DNA of 40,590 bases from Flavobacteriaceae bacterium (GTDB lineage Bacteria > Bacteroidota > Bacteroidia > Flavobacteriales > Flavobacteriaceae), in NCBI GenBank assembly GCA_002702745.1, contig PABM01000020.1, positions 34,568-75,157 on the forward strand, in the 5' to 3' direction. The notes below the pieces were generated by a model. The model saw only the letters and a program-made list of their open reading frames with translations. It was not told where the DNA came from and searched no databases. Below are positions 15,839 to 24,627 of the stretch, in pieces. The position numbers and the translations under genes were made by a program. How positions within the stretch are numbered: the stretch's first letter is position 1; each line of letters begins with the position of its first letter.

Positions 15839-18058
15839 ATGCCTATTCATGATATCGAAACAGAAAAAAAAGCATTAGCCAAGGAATATAAGGAGCTTTT
15901 AAGAATTAGTTACCAGTCGCTAAGTAAAGATGATAAAAAATTAATCCGAAAAGCCTTTAATTATGCTGTGGATGCTCATCAACACCAAAGAAGAAAATCA
16001 GGTGAAGCTTATATTTTTCATCCTATAGCTGTTGCCAAAATTGTTGCATCTGAAATTGGACTTGATGCTGTATCAATTGCGTCTGCACTAATTCATGATG
16101 TTGTGGAAGATAACAATGATCATACACTGAAAAAAATCCAAAAAGAATTTGGAGATAAAATTGCAAAAATTGTTGACGGTTTAACCAAGATAGGTAAACT
16201 TAACACCAAAGGATATTCAGATGTTTCAATTCAGGCTGAAAATTATAGAAAAATGTTACTTACCCTTAACGAAGATGTAAGGGTAATAATAATTAAGATT
16301 GCTGACAGGCTTCACAACATGCAAACTCTTGCAAGTATGCCCTATGAAAAACAAATTCAAAAAGCATCAGAAACCTTATATATTTATGCTCCACTTGCAC
16401 ACAGAATCGGATTGTATAATATTAAAACAGAATTAGAAGATTTAGGTTTAAAATATACTGACCCTGATACTTATGATGAAATATCAAAAAAACTAATTGA
16501 AAGTAAAAAAGATCAAAATGAGTATATTGATAAGTTTAATTCAATAATTAGTTCAACTTTAACCAGAGAAAAACTTAAATACACTATTAAAGGCAGAACA
16601 AAGTCAATCTTTTCAATAAATAATAAAATGATTAGACAAGGGATTTCCTTTGAAGAAGTTTATGATAAGTTTGCTGTTAGAATTGTTTACAAGTCGAAAC
16701 CAGAAAAAGAGAAATTTATCGCATGGAAAATATATTCAATAATCACTGATAATTTCACCCCTAACCCAACGAGATTAAGAGACTGGATATCAGCATCAAA
16801 ATCAACTGGATATGAAGCTCTTCACATAACGGTTGTAGGTCCTAAAAGCAAATGGGTTGAAGTTCAGATTAGGAGTGAGAGGATGGATGAAATTGCAGAA
16901 AAGGGATATGCAGCTCATTATAAATATAAACAGGAGAATGACAAAAATGACAATTTAGATTCTTGGATTAATAAATTACAAGAAGCTCTTGAAAACTATG
17001 AGACAAATGCCGTAGACTTTGTTGAACAATTTAAACTAAATTTATATTCAAAAGAAATTTTTGTGTTTACCCCCACGGGAGATTTAAAATCACTGCCAAA
17101 GGGTGCAACTCCTTTAGATTTTGCATTTGCTATTCATACGGAGATTGGATTAAAAACAAGAGGAGCAAAAGTTAACGGAAAACTAGTTCCTCTTAATAAA
17201 GAATTGTCTAGCGGAGACAGAGTTGAAATTTTAACTTCTGATAAAATTAAACCTAGTGCAAACTGGCTAGACTATGCAACAACGGCCAGAGCTAAATCAA
17301 AGATAAAGGCCACATTAAACGAAGAAAAGAAACTACTTGCTGATGAGGGTAAACAGATATTAAAAAGAAAATTAAAACATCTAAAAATTAATTTTAGTGA
17401 TAGTATTATAACTGAGATTCAAAAATATTTCAAACTTAACACTAGCCAAGATCTATTTTACCGAGTTGGAATAAATACCATAGACAACGAGAAATTAAAA
17501 AAATTCGTTTCTTCAAGAAGTAATAAATTCATAAGTTTTATAAGAAAAAAGATTTCAAGAGAAAGTGATGTTAAAATTGATGAAAAAAATCAAGATGAAA
17601 TAACATCCAAATATGATTTACTGGTTTTTGGAAATGATGAAGAAAAACTTGATTATAAAAATGCTCCTTGCTGTAACCCAATACCTGGTGATAAAGTATT
17701 TGGATTCATAACCATAAATGACGGCATTAAAATTCACAAAAAGAATTGCCCTAATTCACTAAGCCTGCAATCAAATTATGACTACAGGATAATAAAAGCA
17801 AAATGGATTGATTCATCTCAAGAAAAATTTACTGTTCAAATTAATATTACAGGAATTGACAAATTAGGCCTGTTAAACAATATAACAAAAGTCATTTCAG
17901 AAAATATGAATATTAATATGAAAAGGCTTAATTTTGAGACAGCTGGAAATACATTTGTAGGTAATATAATTATTTCCGTCAAATCAAATGTTGAGGTAAA
18001 TAACCTCATAAAAAAACTAAAATTTTTGAATGGAATTGACAAAATCAAAAGAACATAA
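15839..18058 (+). CDS. rsh: Bifunctional (p)ppGpp synthetase/hydrolase (RSH family)
   Basis: This 739-residue long RSH protein makes and degrades the stringent-response alarmone. The N-terminal HD hydrolase domain has HQHQRRKSGE (48-56), HDVVED (86-91) and DRLHNMQT (156-163). The synthetase domain has GRTKSIFSI near 257, RLRDWISASKSTGYEALH near 317, and the catalytic-Glu EVQIRSERM near 342. The regulatory half has a TGS domain (EIFVFTPTGD, about 405-465), a Cys/His zinc-finger-like segment (APCCNPIPGDKV) and a C-terminal ACT domain (about 660-739). Both catalytic centres look intact, so it is likely the main or only long RSH. It precedes fur and purA. Confidence 0.96.
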   Translation: MPIHDIETEKKALAKEYKELLRISYQSLSKDDKKLIRKAFNYAVDAHQHQRRKSGEAYIFHPIAVAKIVASEIGLDAVSIASALIHDVVEDNNDHTLKKIQKEFGDKIAKIVDGLTKIGKLNTKGYSDVSIQAENYRKMLLTLNEDVRVIIIKIADRLHNMQTLASMPYEKQIQKASETLYIYAPLAHRIGLYNIKTELEDLGLKYTDPDTYDEISKKLIESKKDQNEYIDKFNSIISSTLTREKLKYTIKGRTKSIFSINNKMIRQGISFEEVYDKFAVRIVYKSKPEKEKFIAWKIYSIITDNFTPNPTRLRDWISASKSTGYEALHITVVGPKSKWVEVQIRSERMDEIAEKGYAAHYKYKQENDKNDNLDSWINKLQEALENYETNAVDFVEQFKLNLYSKEIFVFTPTGDLKSLPKGATPLDFAFAIHTEIGLKTRGAKVNGKLVPLNKELSSGDRVEILTSDKIKPSANWLDYATTARAKSKIKATLNEEKKLLADEGKQILKRKLKHLKINFSDSIITEIQKYFKLNTSQDLFYRVGINTIDNEKLKKFVSSRSNKFISFIRKKISRESDVKIDEKNQDEITSKYDLLVFGNDEEKLDYKNAPCCNPIPGDKVFGFITINDGIKIHKKNCPNSLSLQSNYDYRIIKAKWIDSSQEKFTVQINITGIDKLGLLNNITKVISENMNINMKRLNFETAGNTFVGNIIISVKSNVEVNNLIKKLKFLNGIDKIKRT

Positions 18059-18074
18059 ATAGTATTAATTGACT

Positions 18075-18524
18075 ATGTTAGATAATATAAATAATCAAAA
18101 TATTGTAAAGGATGTATTTACAGAATTTTTAGAAAAAAAGGGTTATCGTAAAACCCCTGAAAGATATGCAATCTTAAAAGAAGTTTATGAAACTAAATTT
18201 CATTTTGATATTGAATCATTGTACATTAAGATGAAGAATAAAAAATATAGGGTTTCCAGAGCAACTCTTTATAATACTATAGAGCTTCTGCTTGAATGTT
18301 CTTTAGTTCGTAAACATCAGTTTTCAAATGACCATCAAGCTTCATATGAAAAATGTTATTTTAATAATCAACATGATCACTTAATTATTAGCAATTCTGG
18401 TGAGGTAATCGAATTTTGTGACCCAAGAATTGATACAATTAAACAAACAATAGAGAAAGTTTTTGATGTAACTATTGATAGTCACTCATTATACTTCTAT
18501 GGAAAAAAAAATAAAAAAAATTAA
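18075..18524 (+). CDS. Fur-family transcriptional regulator lacking the Cys pair
   Basis: The 149-residue protein has a Fur winged helix (about 10-85; recognition region [15 protein letters not shown]) and a dimerisation/metal domain. His43, the His100-Asp101-His102 motif and a C-terminal His137 (DSHSLYFYG) are retained, so a regulatory metal site is plausible. The CxxC that normally follows HDHLI is replaced by Ile105-Ser-Asn-Ser108, so the structural Zn-Cys site of typical Fur is absent. Which metal or peroxide signal it reads is not determinable. ATG 18075 is preferred over an in-frame TTG at 18069. Its stop directly abuts purA (TAAATG), so regulator and purA are probably co-transcribed. 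Confidence 0.9.
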   Translation: MLDNINNQNIVKDVFTEFLEKKGYRKTPERYAILKEVYETKFHFDIESLYIKMKNKKYRVSRATLYNTIELLLECSLVRKHQFSNDHQASYEKCYFNNQHDHLIISNSGEVIEFCDPRIDTIKQTIEKVFDVTIDSHSLYFYGKKNKKN

Positions 18525-19796
18525 ATGGCTGTAGACTTATTATTAGGACTCCAATGGGGTGATGAGGGAAAAGGTAAAATTGTTGATGTATTAACATCTA
18601 ATTATGAAATAATTGCTAGATTTCAAGGGGGGCCAAATGCTGGTCACACTCTTGTATTCAATGATAAAAAATATATTTTACACACGATTCCCTCAGGAAT
18701 ATTTCACAATGAAAAAATTAATTTAATAGGCAATGGAGTAGTAATAGACCCTGTAATTTTGAACAAAGAAATTGAAAATATCAAAGAGGAAAATGTTGAT
18801 ATAAATAAAACTTTATTTATATCCAGAAAAGCACATTTAATTCTTCCTACACACAGACTTCTTGATGCAGCCAGTGAAAAATCAAAAGGTAAAAATAAAA
18901 TCGGATCTACTCTAAAAGGGATAGGACCAACATATATGGATAAAACAGGAAGAAATGGTTTTAGAGTTGGTGATTTAGAAAATGAAAACTGGAAAACTAA
19001 GTATTACGAGCTTTCAAAAAAACATCAACAATTGATTGATTTTTATAACGTCGAACTTGATTTTAGTTTGCAAGATTTAGAGTTAGAGTTTTTTGAGGCT
19101 ATTGAAAAACTTAAAAGAATAAACTTTGTTGACTCTGAAAATTTATTATTTGAATCACAAGATAAAAATAAATCAGTCCTTGCTGAAGGAGCTCAGGGCT
19201 CACTGTTAGATATTGATTTTGGCACTTATCCTTATGTTACATCCTCTAATACTACTGCTGCAGGTGCATGTACCGGCTTGGGAATATCCCCAAACTCTAT
19301 CAATGAAGTCTTTGGGATTTTTAAAGCCTATACAACAAGAGTTGGATCAGGGCCATTTCCAACTGAATTATTTGACGATTATGGAAAAAAAATGAGTAAA
19401 GTTGGTAACGAATTTGGAGCTACAACTGGGAGGCCAAGAAGATGTGGTTGGTTAGATTTAGTTGCTCTCAAATATGCTTGTAGAATTAACGGAGTTACTA
19501 AGCTTATGATGATGAAAACAGATGTTTTAAGTGGTTTTGATAAAATACTAGTATGCACAAAATATAAATATAGGGGGCAAATAATAGAGAATTTACCTTA
19601 TAATCTTTCAGAGGAATCTCTTGAGCCAATTTATGAAGAGTTTAAGGGGTGGTCAGAAGATTTAAGGGAGCTAAAAACTGCAGATAATTTACCCCAAAGC
19701 TTGAATATTTATATCGATTTTCTGGAATCAGAATTGAATATACCTATTGTTATAGTTTCTGTTGGTCCAGACAGAAAAGAAACACTTTTTAGATAG
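18525..19796 (+). CDS. purA: Adenylosuccinate synthetase
   Basis: PurA uses GTP to join IMP and aspartate, the committed step to AMP. The 423-residue length is standard. Motifs are WGDEGKGKIVD (11-21), GGPNAGHT near 35-42, STLKGIGPTYMDK near 127, the switch EGAQGSLLDIDFGTYP near 220, and TTGRPRRCGWLD near 299. The start directly follows the Fur-family gene. Since (p)ppGpp inhibits this enzyme in some bacteria, the adjacency to the RSH gene is suggestive, but co-location is not evidence of regulation. Confidence 0.98.
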   Translation: MAVDLLLGLQWGDEGKGKIVDVLTSNYEIIARFQGGPNAGHTLVFNDKKYILHTIPSGIFHNEKINLIGNGVVIDPVILNKEIENIKEENVDINKTLFISRKAHLILPTHRLLDAASEKSKGKNKIGSTLKGIGPTYMDKTGRNGFRVGDLENENWKTKYYELSKKHQQLIDFYNVELDFSLQDLELEFFEAIEKLKRINFVDSENLLFESQDKNKSVLAEGAQGSLLDIDFGTYPYVTSSNTTAAGACTGLGISPNSINEVFGIFKAYTTRVGSGPFPTELFDDYGKKMSKVGNEFGATTGRPRRCGWLDLVALKYACRINGVTKLMMMKTDVLSGFDKILVCTKYKYRGQIIENLPYNLSEESLEPIYEEFKGWSEDLRELKTADNLPQSLNIYIDFLESELNIPIVIVSVGPDRKETLFR

Positions 19797-19800
19797 TAAG

Positions 19801-21408
19801 GTGAAAAAAAAATTCCTTTTAGTCTGTTTAATTCTTTTAGTTTCTTCTTTCTACACAGAAATATTTGCTCAAGAAAAAACAAAAATAAAAATAGAAAAAG
19901 CTGGATTCTTCGAAAAAGATAAAATTAAATTTCCTGATGCATCTGTTTTAACAAGGGATAAAGACCAAAGAGTACTTATTTCTCATGATGGCGTGTTGAT
20001 GACATGTAATCAAGCATTTTTTTACGAAGAAAGAAATTTTATTGAAGCTTTTGGGGAAGTATCATTGAAACAAGGAGACACAATAGATTTAAAAGCAAAT
20101 TATCTTGAGTATAATGGGAACACTAAATTAGTTTTTGCAAGTGGAAATGTTATTCTAAATGAACCCGAGTCAAAACTATATACCGAATCATTATATTTTG
20201 ATAGAAACAAGCAAGAAGCTTTTTATAATAAAAAAGGTAAATTAATAAGAAGCTTTACAGATACAATATTTAGTCTAAAGGGAACTTTTTTTGCCAATGA
20301 AAAAAAATATCGATTTGAAAAAGATGTTGATTTAAGAACTCCAAAATATAATATCTACTCTGATATATTAAACTACTATACCCAAACGGGAAAATCATAT
20401 TTTTCAGGACCCACTGATATTATCACTGATGACTCAAAAATATATTGTGAAATTGGGTATTATGATACAACTAATGATAATGGATATTTTATTAAAAATT
20501 CAAAAATTGATTTTGAAGAATATCAGATTAATGGAGACAGTATTTATTTTGACAAATCAATAAATTATGCATCTGCAACTAATAATATTAAAATCCTTGA
20601 TACAATAAATAAAAATATGACTACGGGGCACTATGCTGAGGTTCACAGAAATGTTGATTCAATGTTTATTGAGAAAAAAGCCTTAATCGCATCATTCAAA
20701 GAAAAGGATACTACATATATACATGGTGAATCAATTATAATAACTGGAAAAGAGAATGAACAAATTATTAGGGCTTTTATGAATGGAAAAATTTTAAGAA
20801 ATAACCTTAGTGGAAAATGCGATTCAATACACTTTAATCAGATAACGGGAATTGCCCAATTAATTAATAAAGAAAATATAATTAATAGCGGGTCAAGAAA
20901 AAAAAGAAAGCCTATTTTATGGAATAATAGAAGTCAAATTACTGGCGATTCTATTCATATTAAATTTAATACCGAGGAAGAAGTGATTGACTCTCTTTTT
21001 GTCTTTAACAATGCATTTATTATAGAAAAGGATACAATGGAATTTGGGTTTAATCAAATTTCGGGTAAAAGACTCAACGGAAATTTCGTTGATGGCAAAT
21101 TAAATGAGATAGATATTATAAAAAATGCAGAGTCTATTTACTATTTAAGAAATTCAGAAAATGAATTGATAGGCATTGACAAATCAAAGTCAGCAAAAAT
21201 TAAAATATTTATTTCTAACCAAAATATTGATACTTTTAATAAAATAAATCAAATTGACGGAAAGGTATATCCAGAAGATGAATTCAATGAAAATGACAAA
21301 TTACTTAAAGGGTTTTATTTTAGAGAAGATGAAATTATTAGATCAATCGATGACCTGTTTTTAGAGGATAAGAAATTTAAATTAACAAAAATTAAAGATT
21401 TAAAATAA
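19801..21408 (+). CDS. OstA-like (LPS-transport fold) exported protein
   Basis: The 535-residue protein has a signal peptide (KKKFLLVCLILLVSSFYTEIFAQ region; cleavage likely after the Ala before Gln) and repeated beta-strand units typical of the OstA/LptA fold, for example ANYLEYNGNTKLVFASGNVIL and similar repeats to about residue 330. It lacks the C-terminal barrel of full LptD. It is expected to act in the periplasm in lipopolysaccharide transport or a related role, by family analogy. GTG 19801 is chosen because it begins the signal peptide directly; a TTG at 19762 would lie inside purA. The gap to purA is 4 bp. Confidence 0.85.
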   Translation: MKKKFLLVCLILLVSSFYTEIFAQEKTKIKIEKAGFFEKDKIKFPDASVLTRDKDQRVLISHDGVLMTCNQAFFYEERNFIEAFGEVSLKQGDTIDLKANYLEYNGNTKLVFASGNVILNEPESKLYTESLYFDRNKQEAFYNKKGKLIRSFTDTIFSLKGTFFANEKKYRFEKDVDLRTPKYNIYSDILNYYTQTGKSYFSGPTDIITDDSKIYCEIGYYDTTNDNGYFIKNSKIDFEEYQINGDSIYFDKSINYASATNNIKILDTINKNMTTGHYAEVHRNVDSMFIEKKALIASFKEKDTTYIHGESIIITGKENEQIIRAFMNGKILRNNLSGKCDSIHFNQITGIAQLINKENIINSGSRKKRKPILWNNRSQITGDSIHIKFNTEEEVIDSLFVFNNAFIIEKDTMEFGFNQISGKRLNGNFVDGKLNEIDIIKNAESIYYLRNSENELIGIDKSKSAKIKIFISNQNIDTFNKINQIDGKVYPEDEFNENDKLLKGFYFREDEIIRSIDDLFLEDKKFKLTKIKDLK

Positions 21409-21418
21409 AAAATTTATC

Positions 21419-22594
21419 ATATCAGAGTTTAAAAAATATCAAGCACAAACTACACCCTTCCCTTTAATGATTGAAGTTGCAAAGGCCAAGGGTAGTTATA
21501 TATATGACAAAAACAATAAAAAATATTTAGATTTTGTAGCAGGAGTATCCGCTTGTAGTGTTGGACATTGTAACGTGGAAGTAATAAATGCCATTAAAGA
21601 TCAATCCGAAAAGTATATGCATGTAATGGTGTATGGTGAATTTGTTACAAAACCATCTTTAGAATTAGCGAAATTATTAGCCAAAAACCTACCTAAAAGC
21701 CTTAATTGTACATACTTTACTAATTCAGGTACAGAAGCATTAGAGGGATCGATGAAATTAGCAAGAAGATTTTCCGGAAGAAAAAAAATTATTGCTGCAA
21801 AAAATGCATACCATGGAAGTACTATGGGCGCCCTAACATTAATGGGTTTAGAGGAAAGAAAAAAACCATTTGCTCCCCTAATTCCTGAGGTTTATTTTAT
21901 CAATTATAATTCATTTGAGGATATTGATAAAATCGATAATCAAACTTCATGTGTTGTATTGGAAACAATTCAAGGCAGTGCTGGATTTATTATGCCTAAA
22001 GACGGATATTTAGGGGCGGTAAAAAAAAAATGTGAAGATGTTGGTGCATTATTAATTTTAGATGAGATTCAAACAGGTTTAGGTAGGACTGGTAAATTGT
22101 TTGGGTTTGAAAATTATGATTGCATTCCAGATGTAATTGTTTACGGAAAAGGATTGGGCGGTGGTATTCCTATTGGAGCATTTACAAGCTCAAAAAAATT
22201 AATGGATAGTCTTCACATAAATCCAGTCCTGGGTCACATAACAACATTTGGAGGCAACCCTGTGATAACAGCTGCGGCTCTTCAAACATTAAAAATTGTT
22301 TTAAATACAAAATTATCCGAAAAATCAAGAGAAAAAGAAATAATATTCAGAAAAAAATTAAATCACAAACTAATAAAAGAAATTAGAGGAGTTGGTTTAA
22401 TGCTCTGTTTGATTATGACCAATGCAGAAATTGCTAACAAGTTGGTTTTGAAAGCAAAAAATCAAGGATTAATTCTATTTTGGCTTCTCATCGAAAAAAG
22501 AGCTGTAAGAATTACCCCACCCCTAACAATTTCTAAAAAAGAAATTGAGGATGGGTGTGATATTATTTTAAATATTCTCAATTCTATTGAATAG
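21419..22594 (+). CDS. Class III (acetylornithine-type) aminotransferase, likely ATA start
   Basis: This PLP-dependent aminotransferase has LDEIQTGLGRTGKLFGFE, the lysine motif YGKGLGGGIP and TTFGGNPV. The first ATG is at 21467 (375 residues), but the upstream frame is coding-like and family-like: codons from 21422 read SEFKKYQAQTTPFPL, which runs straight into the conserved N-terminal strand. No ATG, GTG or TTG lies in that frame between the stop TAA at 21401-21403 and 21467. The best start is ATA at 21419 (or ATC 21416), giving 391 residues and a 10-bp gap from the OstA-like gene. Substrate is not determined; related flavobacterial proteins are usually called aspartate aminotransferase family. 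A run of ten A lies at 22021-22030. Confidence 0.88.
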   Translation: MSEFKKYQAQTTPFPLMIEVAKAKGSYIYDKNNKKYLDFVAGVSACSVGHCNVEVINAIKDQSEKYMHVMVYGEFVTKPSLELAKLLAKNLPKSLNCTYFTNSGTEALEGSMKLARRFSGRKKIIAAKNAYHGSTMGALTLMGLEERKKPFAPLIPEVYFINYNSFEDIDKIDNQTSCVVLETIQGSAGFIMPKDGYLGAVKKKCEDVGALLILDEIQTGLGRTGKLFGFENYDCIPDVIVYGKGLGGGIPIGAFTSSKKLMDSLHINPVLGHITTFGGNPVITAAALQTLKIVLNTKLSEKSREKEIIFRKKLNHKLIKEIRGVGLMLCLIMTNAEIANKLVLKAKNQGLILFWLLIEKRAVRITPPLTISKKEIEDGCDIILNILNSIE

Positions 22595-22617
22595 GTGTTA
22601 ATTAGTTTGTTAAGAAG

Positions 22618-22643
22618 TTTAAAATCCGTTGACTGATTTTAAA
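22618..22643 (+). repeat. Perfect inverted repeat, 9-bp stem
   Basis: TTTAAAATC at 22618-22626 and GATTTTAAA at 22635-22643 pair perfectly around an 8-base loop, 24 bp after the aminotransferase stop. It could be a weak terminator, but no strong T-run follows, or part of a regulatory fold with the next repeat. Confidence 0.6.
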
Positions 22644-22644
22644 A

Positions 22645-22680
22645 CAAATCATATTTATTTTTAACGTATAAGATGATTTG
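22645..22680 (+). promoter_or_regulatory. Inverted repeat flanking a possible -7 box
   Basis: CAAATCAT (22645-22652) and ATGATTTG (22673-22680) form a perfect 8-bp inverted repeat with a 20-base spacer, ending 2 bp before the tetratricopeptide-gene ATG. The spacer holds TATTTTTA (22656-22663), one mismatch from TAnnTTTG. It could be a DNA operator or an mRNA hairpin. Confidence 0.4.
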
Positions 22681-22682
22681 AG

Positions 22683-23741
22683 ATGGATAATGTGAATGAC
22701 ATAAATTTTTCAATAAGTAAGTTTGAAAAAATGGTTAAAGAAAATACTGTTATTTTCTTTGATTCTGTTGAGTTCGAAAATATCATTTCTTATTATTTAG
22801 ATACCGGAAAACTTACATTAGCAAAAAAAGCCCTGAAGCTTTCATTAAGCCAACATCCCGCAAATACTAATTTGTCTCTTTATGAAATTGAGATTTTTAT
22901 TCAGGAAGACAAACTTAAAAATGCTCTTGACTTGGTTAATTCAATTTTAATGATTGAAACCACCAACTATGAAGCTATAATTTTAAAATCAAGTATACTT
23001 TCCAAACAAAAAAAACATAATAAGTCTATCTCTTTACTCAAAACCATAATCAATGATTATGAAAACAAGTCAGAATTATTTTATCAGATTGGTATTGAGT
23101 ATTTGTACACAGAAAACTATTTAAAATCTAATTACTATTTTAAGAAAAGTCTTAATTATGATTATTTAGATCATAGTGCACTATACAATATACTCTATTG
23201 TTATGAAATGATTAAAGATTCTAATGGTCTAATATTATTTTTGAAAGAATACCTTTCAAAAAACCCCTACAATGAAATTGGTTGGCATAATTTAGGTAAA
23301 AGCTACGAAAAAAATAAAATGTATGATCAGGCTATTGCATCATATGACTATGCGATATTTTCAGATGATACATTTACAAGCCCATATATCGACAAGGGTA
23401 AGTTGTTAGAGAAAATGAAAAAATATGATGAAGCTATTAATAACTATAAGGAAATTATAAGTATTAATCCAAATTCCTCCTATGCCCTATTTAGGATAGC
23501 ATTTTGTTATGAAAAAAAGTATGACTATAGTAATTCTTTAAACTACTATTTTAAATGTATTAATGAAGATCCAAATATGGATAAAGCTTTTTTTAGGCTG
23601 TCAATGTTCTATTATAGGGAAAACAAATTCAAAAGAGCTAAAGAATATATCGAGAAAGCAATTAAGCTAAACCAAGAAAAATCCAAATACTGGAAAATAT
23701 ATTTAAACTGTTTATCTAAAACTTCAACAAAAAATTACTAG
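22683..23741 (+). CDS. Tetratricopeptide-repeat protein
   Basis: The 352-residue protein is made almost entirely of tetratricopeptide repeats, roughly nine from residue 20 to 345, with clear units such as GWHNLGKSYEKNKMYDQAIASYDYAI and AFFRLSMFYYRENKFKRAKEYI. No signal peptide or membrane segment is seen, so a cytoplasmic scaffold or binding role is likely; the partner is unknown. Unlike most neighbours it has an 88-bp upstream gap containing two inverted repeats and a possible promoter, so it may be separately controlled. The DUF368 pair follows after 22 bp. Confidence 0.88.
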   Translation: MDNVNDINFSISKFEKMVKENTVIFFDSVEFENIISYYLDTGKLTLAKKALKLSLSQHPANTNLSLYEIEIFIQEDKLKNALDLVNSILMIETTNYEAIILKSSILSKQKKHNKSISLLKTIINDYENKSELFYQIGIEYLYTENYLKSNYYFKKSLNYDYLDHSALYNILYCYEMIKDSNGLILFLKEYLSKNPYNEIGWHNLGKSYEKNKMYDQAIASYDYAIFSDDTFTSPYIDKGKLLEKMKKYDEAINNYKEIISINPNSSYALFRIAFCYEKKYDYSNSLNYYFKCINEDPNMDKAFFRLSMFYYRENKFKRAKEYIEKAIKLNQEKSKYWKIYLNCLSKTSTKNY

Positions 23742-23763
23742 TTTAACATACTAGAAATTTAAT

Positions 23764-24627
23764 ATGCGAAGTAGAAATACATTTGATTTCATAAAGTTAT
23801 TTTTTAAGGGTGCTTTCATGGGCATAGCAGATGCAATACCAGGTGTTTCAGGTGGAACGATAGCCCTGTTGGTTGGAATATATGAAGAACTAATTAAGTC
23901 AATTAGTGAATTAAATATTAGTCTTTTTTATGAATTTAAAAAAAATGGTTTCAACTCTTTTTGGAAAAAATTAAATGGAAACTTTTTATTAGTTGTTTCT
24001 TTAGGAATTGGAATTAGTTTAATCTCTTTTGTAAAAATTTCAGCAAATTTACTTGAAAACTTTCCATTATTTATATGGTCGTTTTTTTTAGGATTAATAT
24101 TTGCGACGATATATGTTATTTATAAAATGATAAACCATTGGTCTTCTATAAGTTTATTTTTTTTAGTAATATCAGTATTGTTTTCTTTATTTCTTTCATC
24201 TTTTTCAATCTATGAAACTGCCGAAATAAGTTTATTATATGTTTTTTTTTCTGGAATAATTGCTTCATCGGCAATGATTTTACCAGGAATTTCTGGATCT
24301 TTAATTCTTGTAATTTTAGGGGTTTATACTTATTTAATTCAGTCTCTTGATAATTTAGAATTTATCGTGATATTTACCTTTATTTTGGGTGCAATAATCG
24401 GATTGTTAGGTTTTAGTAGAATTCTAAAATATCTTTTTAAAAATCACAGAAACGTTACCTACACTATACTGCTCGGATTAGTCATTGGTACAATCGAAAA
24501 GGTATGGCCCTGGAATAAAAGTTTTTCTGTGGAATTATCAAATCTTAATTTATTACTGTCTGTTTTCCTTGTAATTTTAGGTTTTATCATAGTTTTTCTA
24601 TTAGAAAAAACAAAAAATATTAAATGA
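23764..24627 (+). CDS. DUF368 (PopT-type) polyprenyl-phosphate carrier, first copy
   Basis: The 287-residue polytopic protein has about eight or more membrane segments and both DUF368 signature repeats: MGIADAIPGVSGGTIALLVG (from about residue 19) and MILPGISGSLILVILGVY (near 172), the two pseudo-symmetric halves. Members of this family (PopT) have been shown in other bacteria to flip undecaprenyl phosphate back across the inner membrane for reuse in peptidoglycan and glycan synthesis; that function is inferred here. The second copy starts inside the stop codon (ATGA). Confidence 0.9.
   Translation: MRSRNTFDFIKLFFKGAFMGIADAIPGVSGGTIALLVGIYEELIKSISELNISLFYEFKKNGFNSFWKKLNGNFLLVVSLGIGISLISFVKISANLLENFPLFIWSFFLGLIFATIYVIYKMINHWSSISLFFLVISVLFSLFLSSFSIYETAEISLLYVFFSGIIASSAMILPGISGSLILVILGVYTYLIQSLDNLEFIVIFTFILGAIIGLLGFSRILKYLFKNHRNVTYTILLGLVIGTIEKVWPWNKSFSVELSNLNLLLSVFLVILGFIIVFLLEKTKNIK

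Noticed and set aside
22595..22643. The 9-bp hairpin as a standard intrinsic terminator
   Set aside because: The stem is AT-rich and is not directly followed by a T-run, so I list it only as an inverted repeat.
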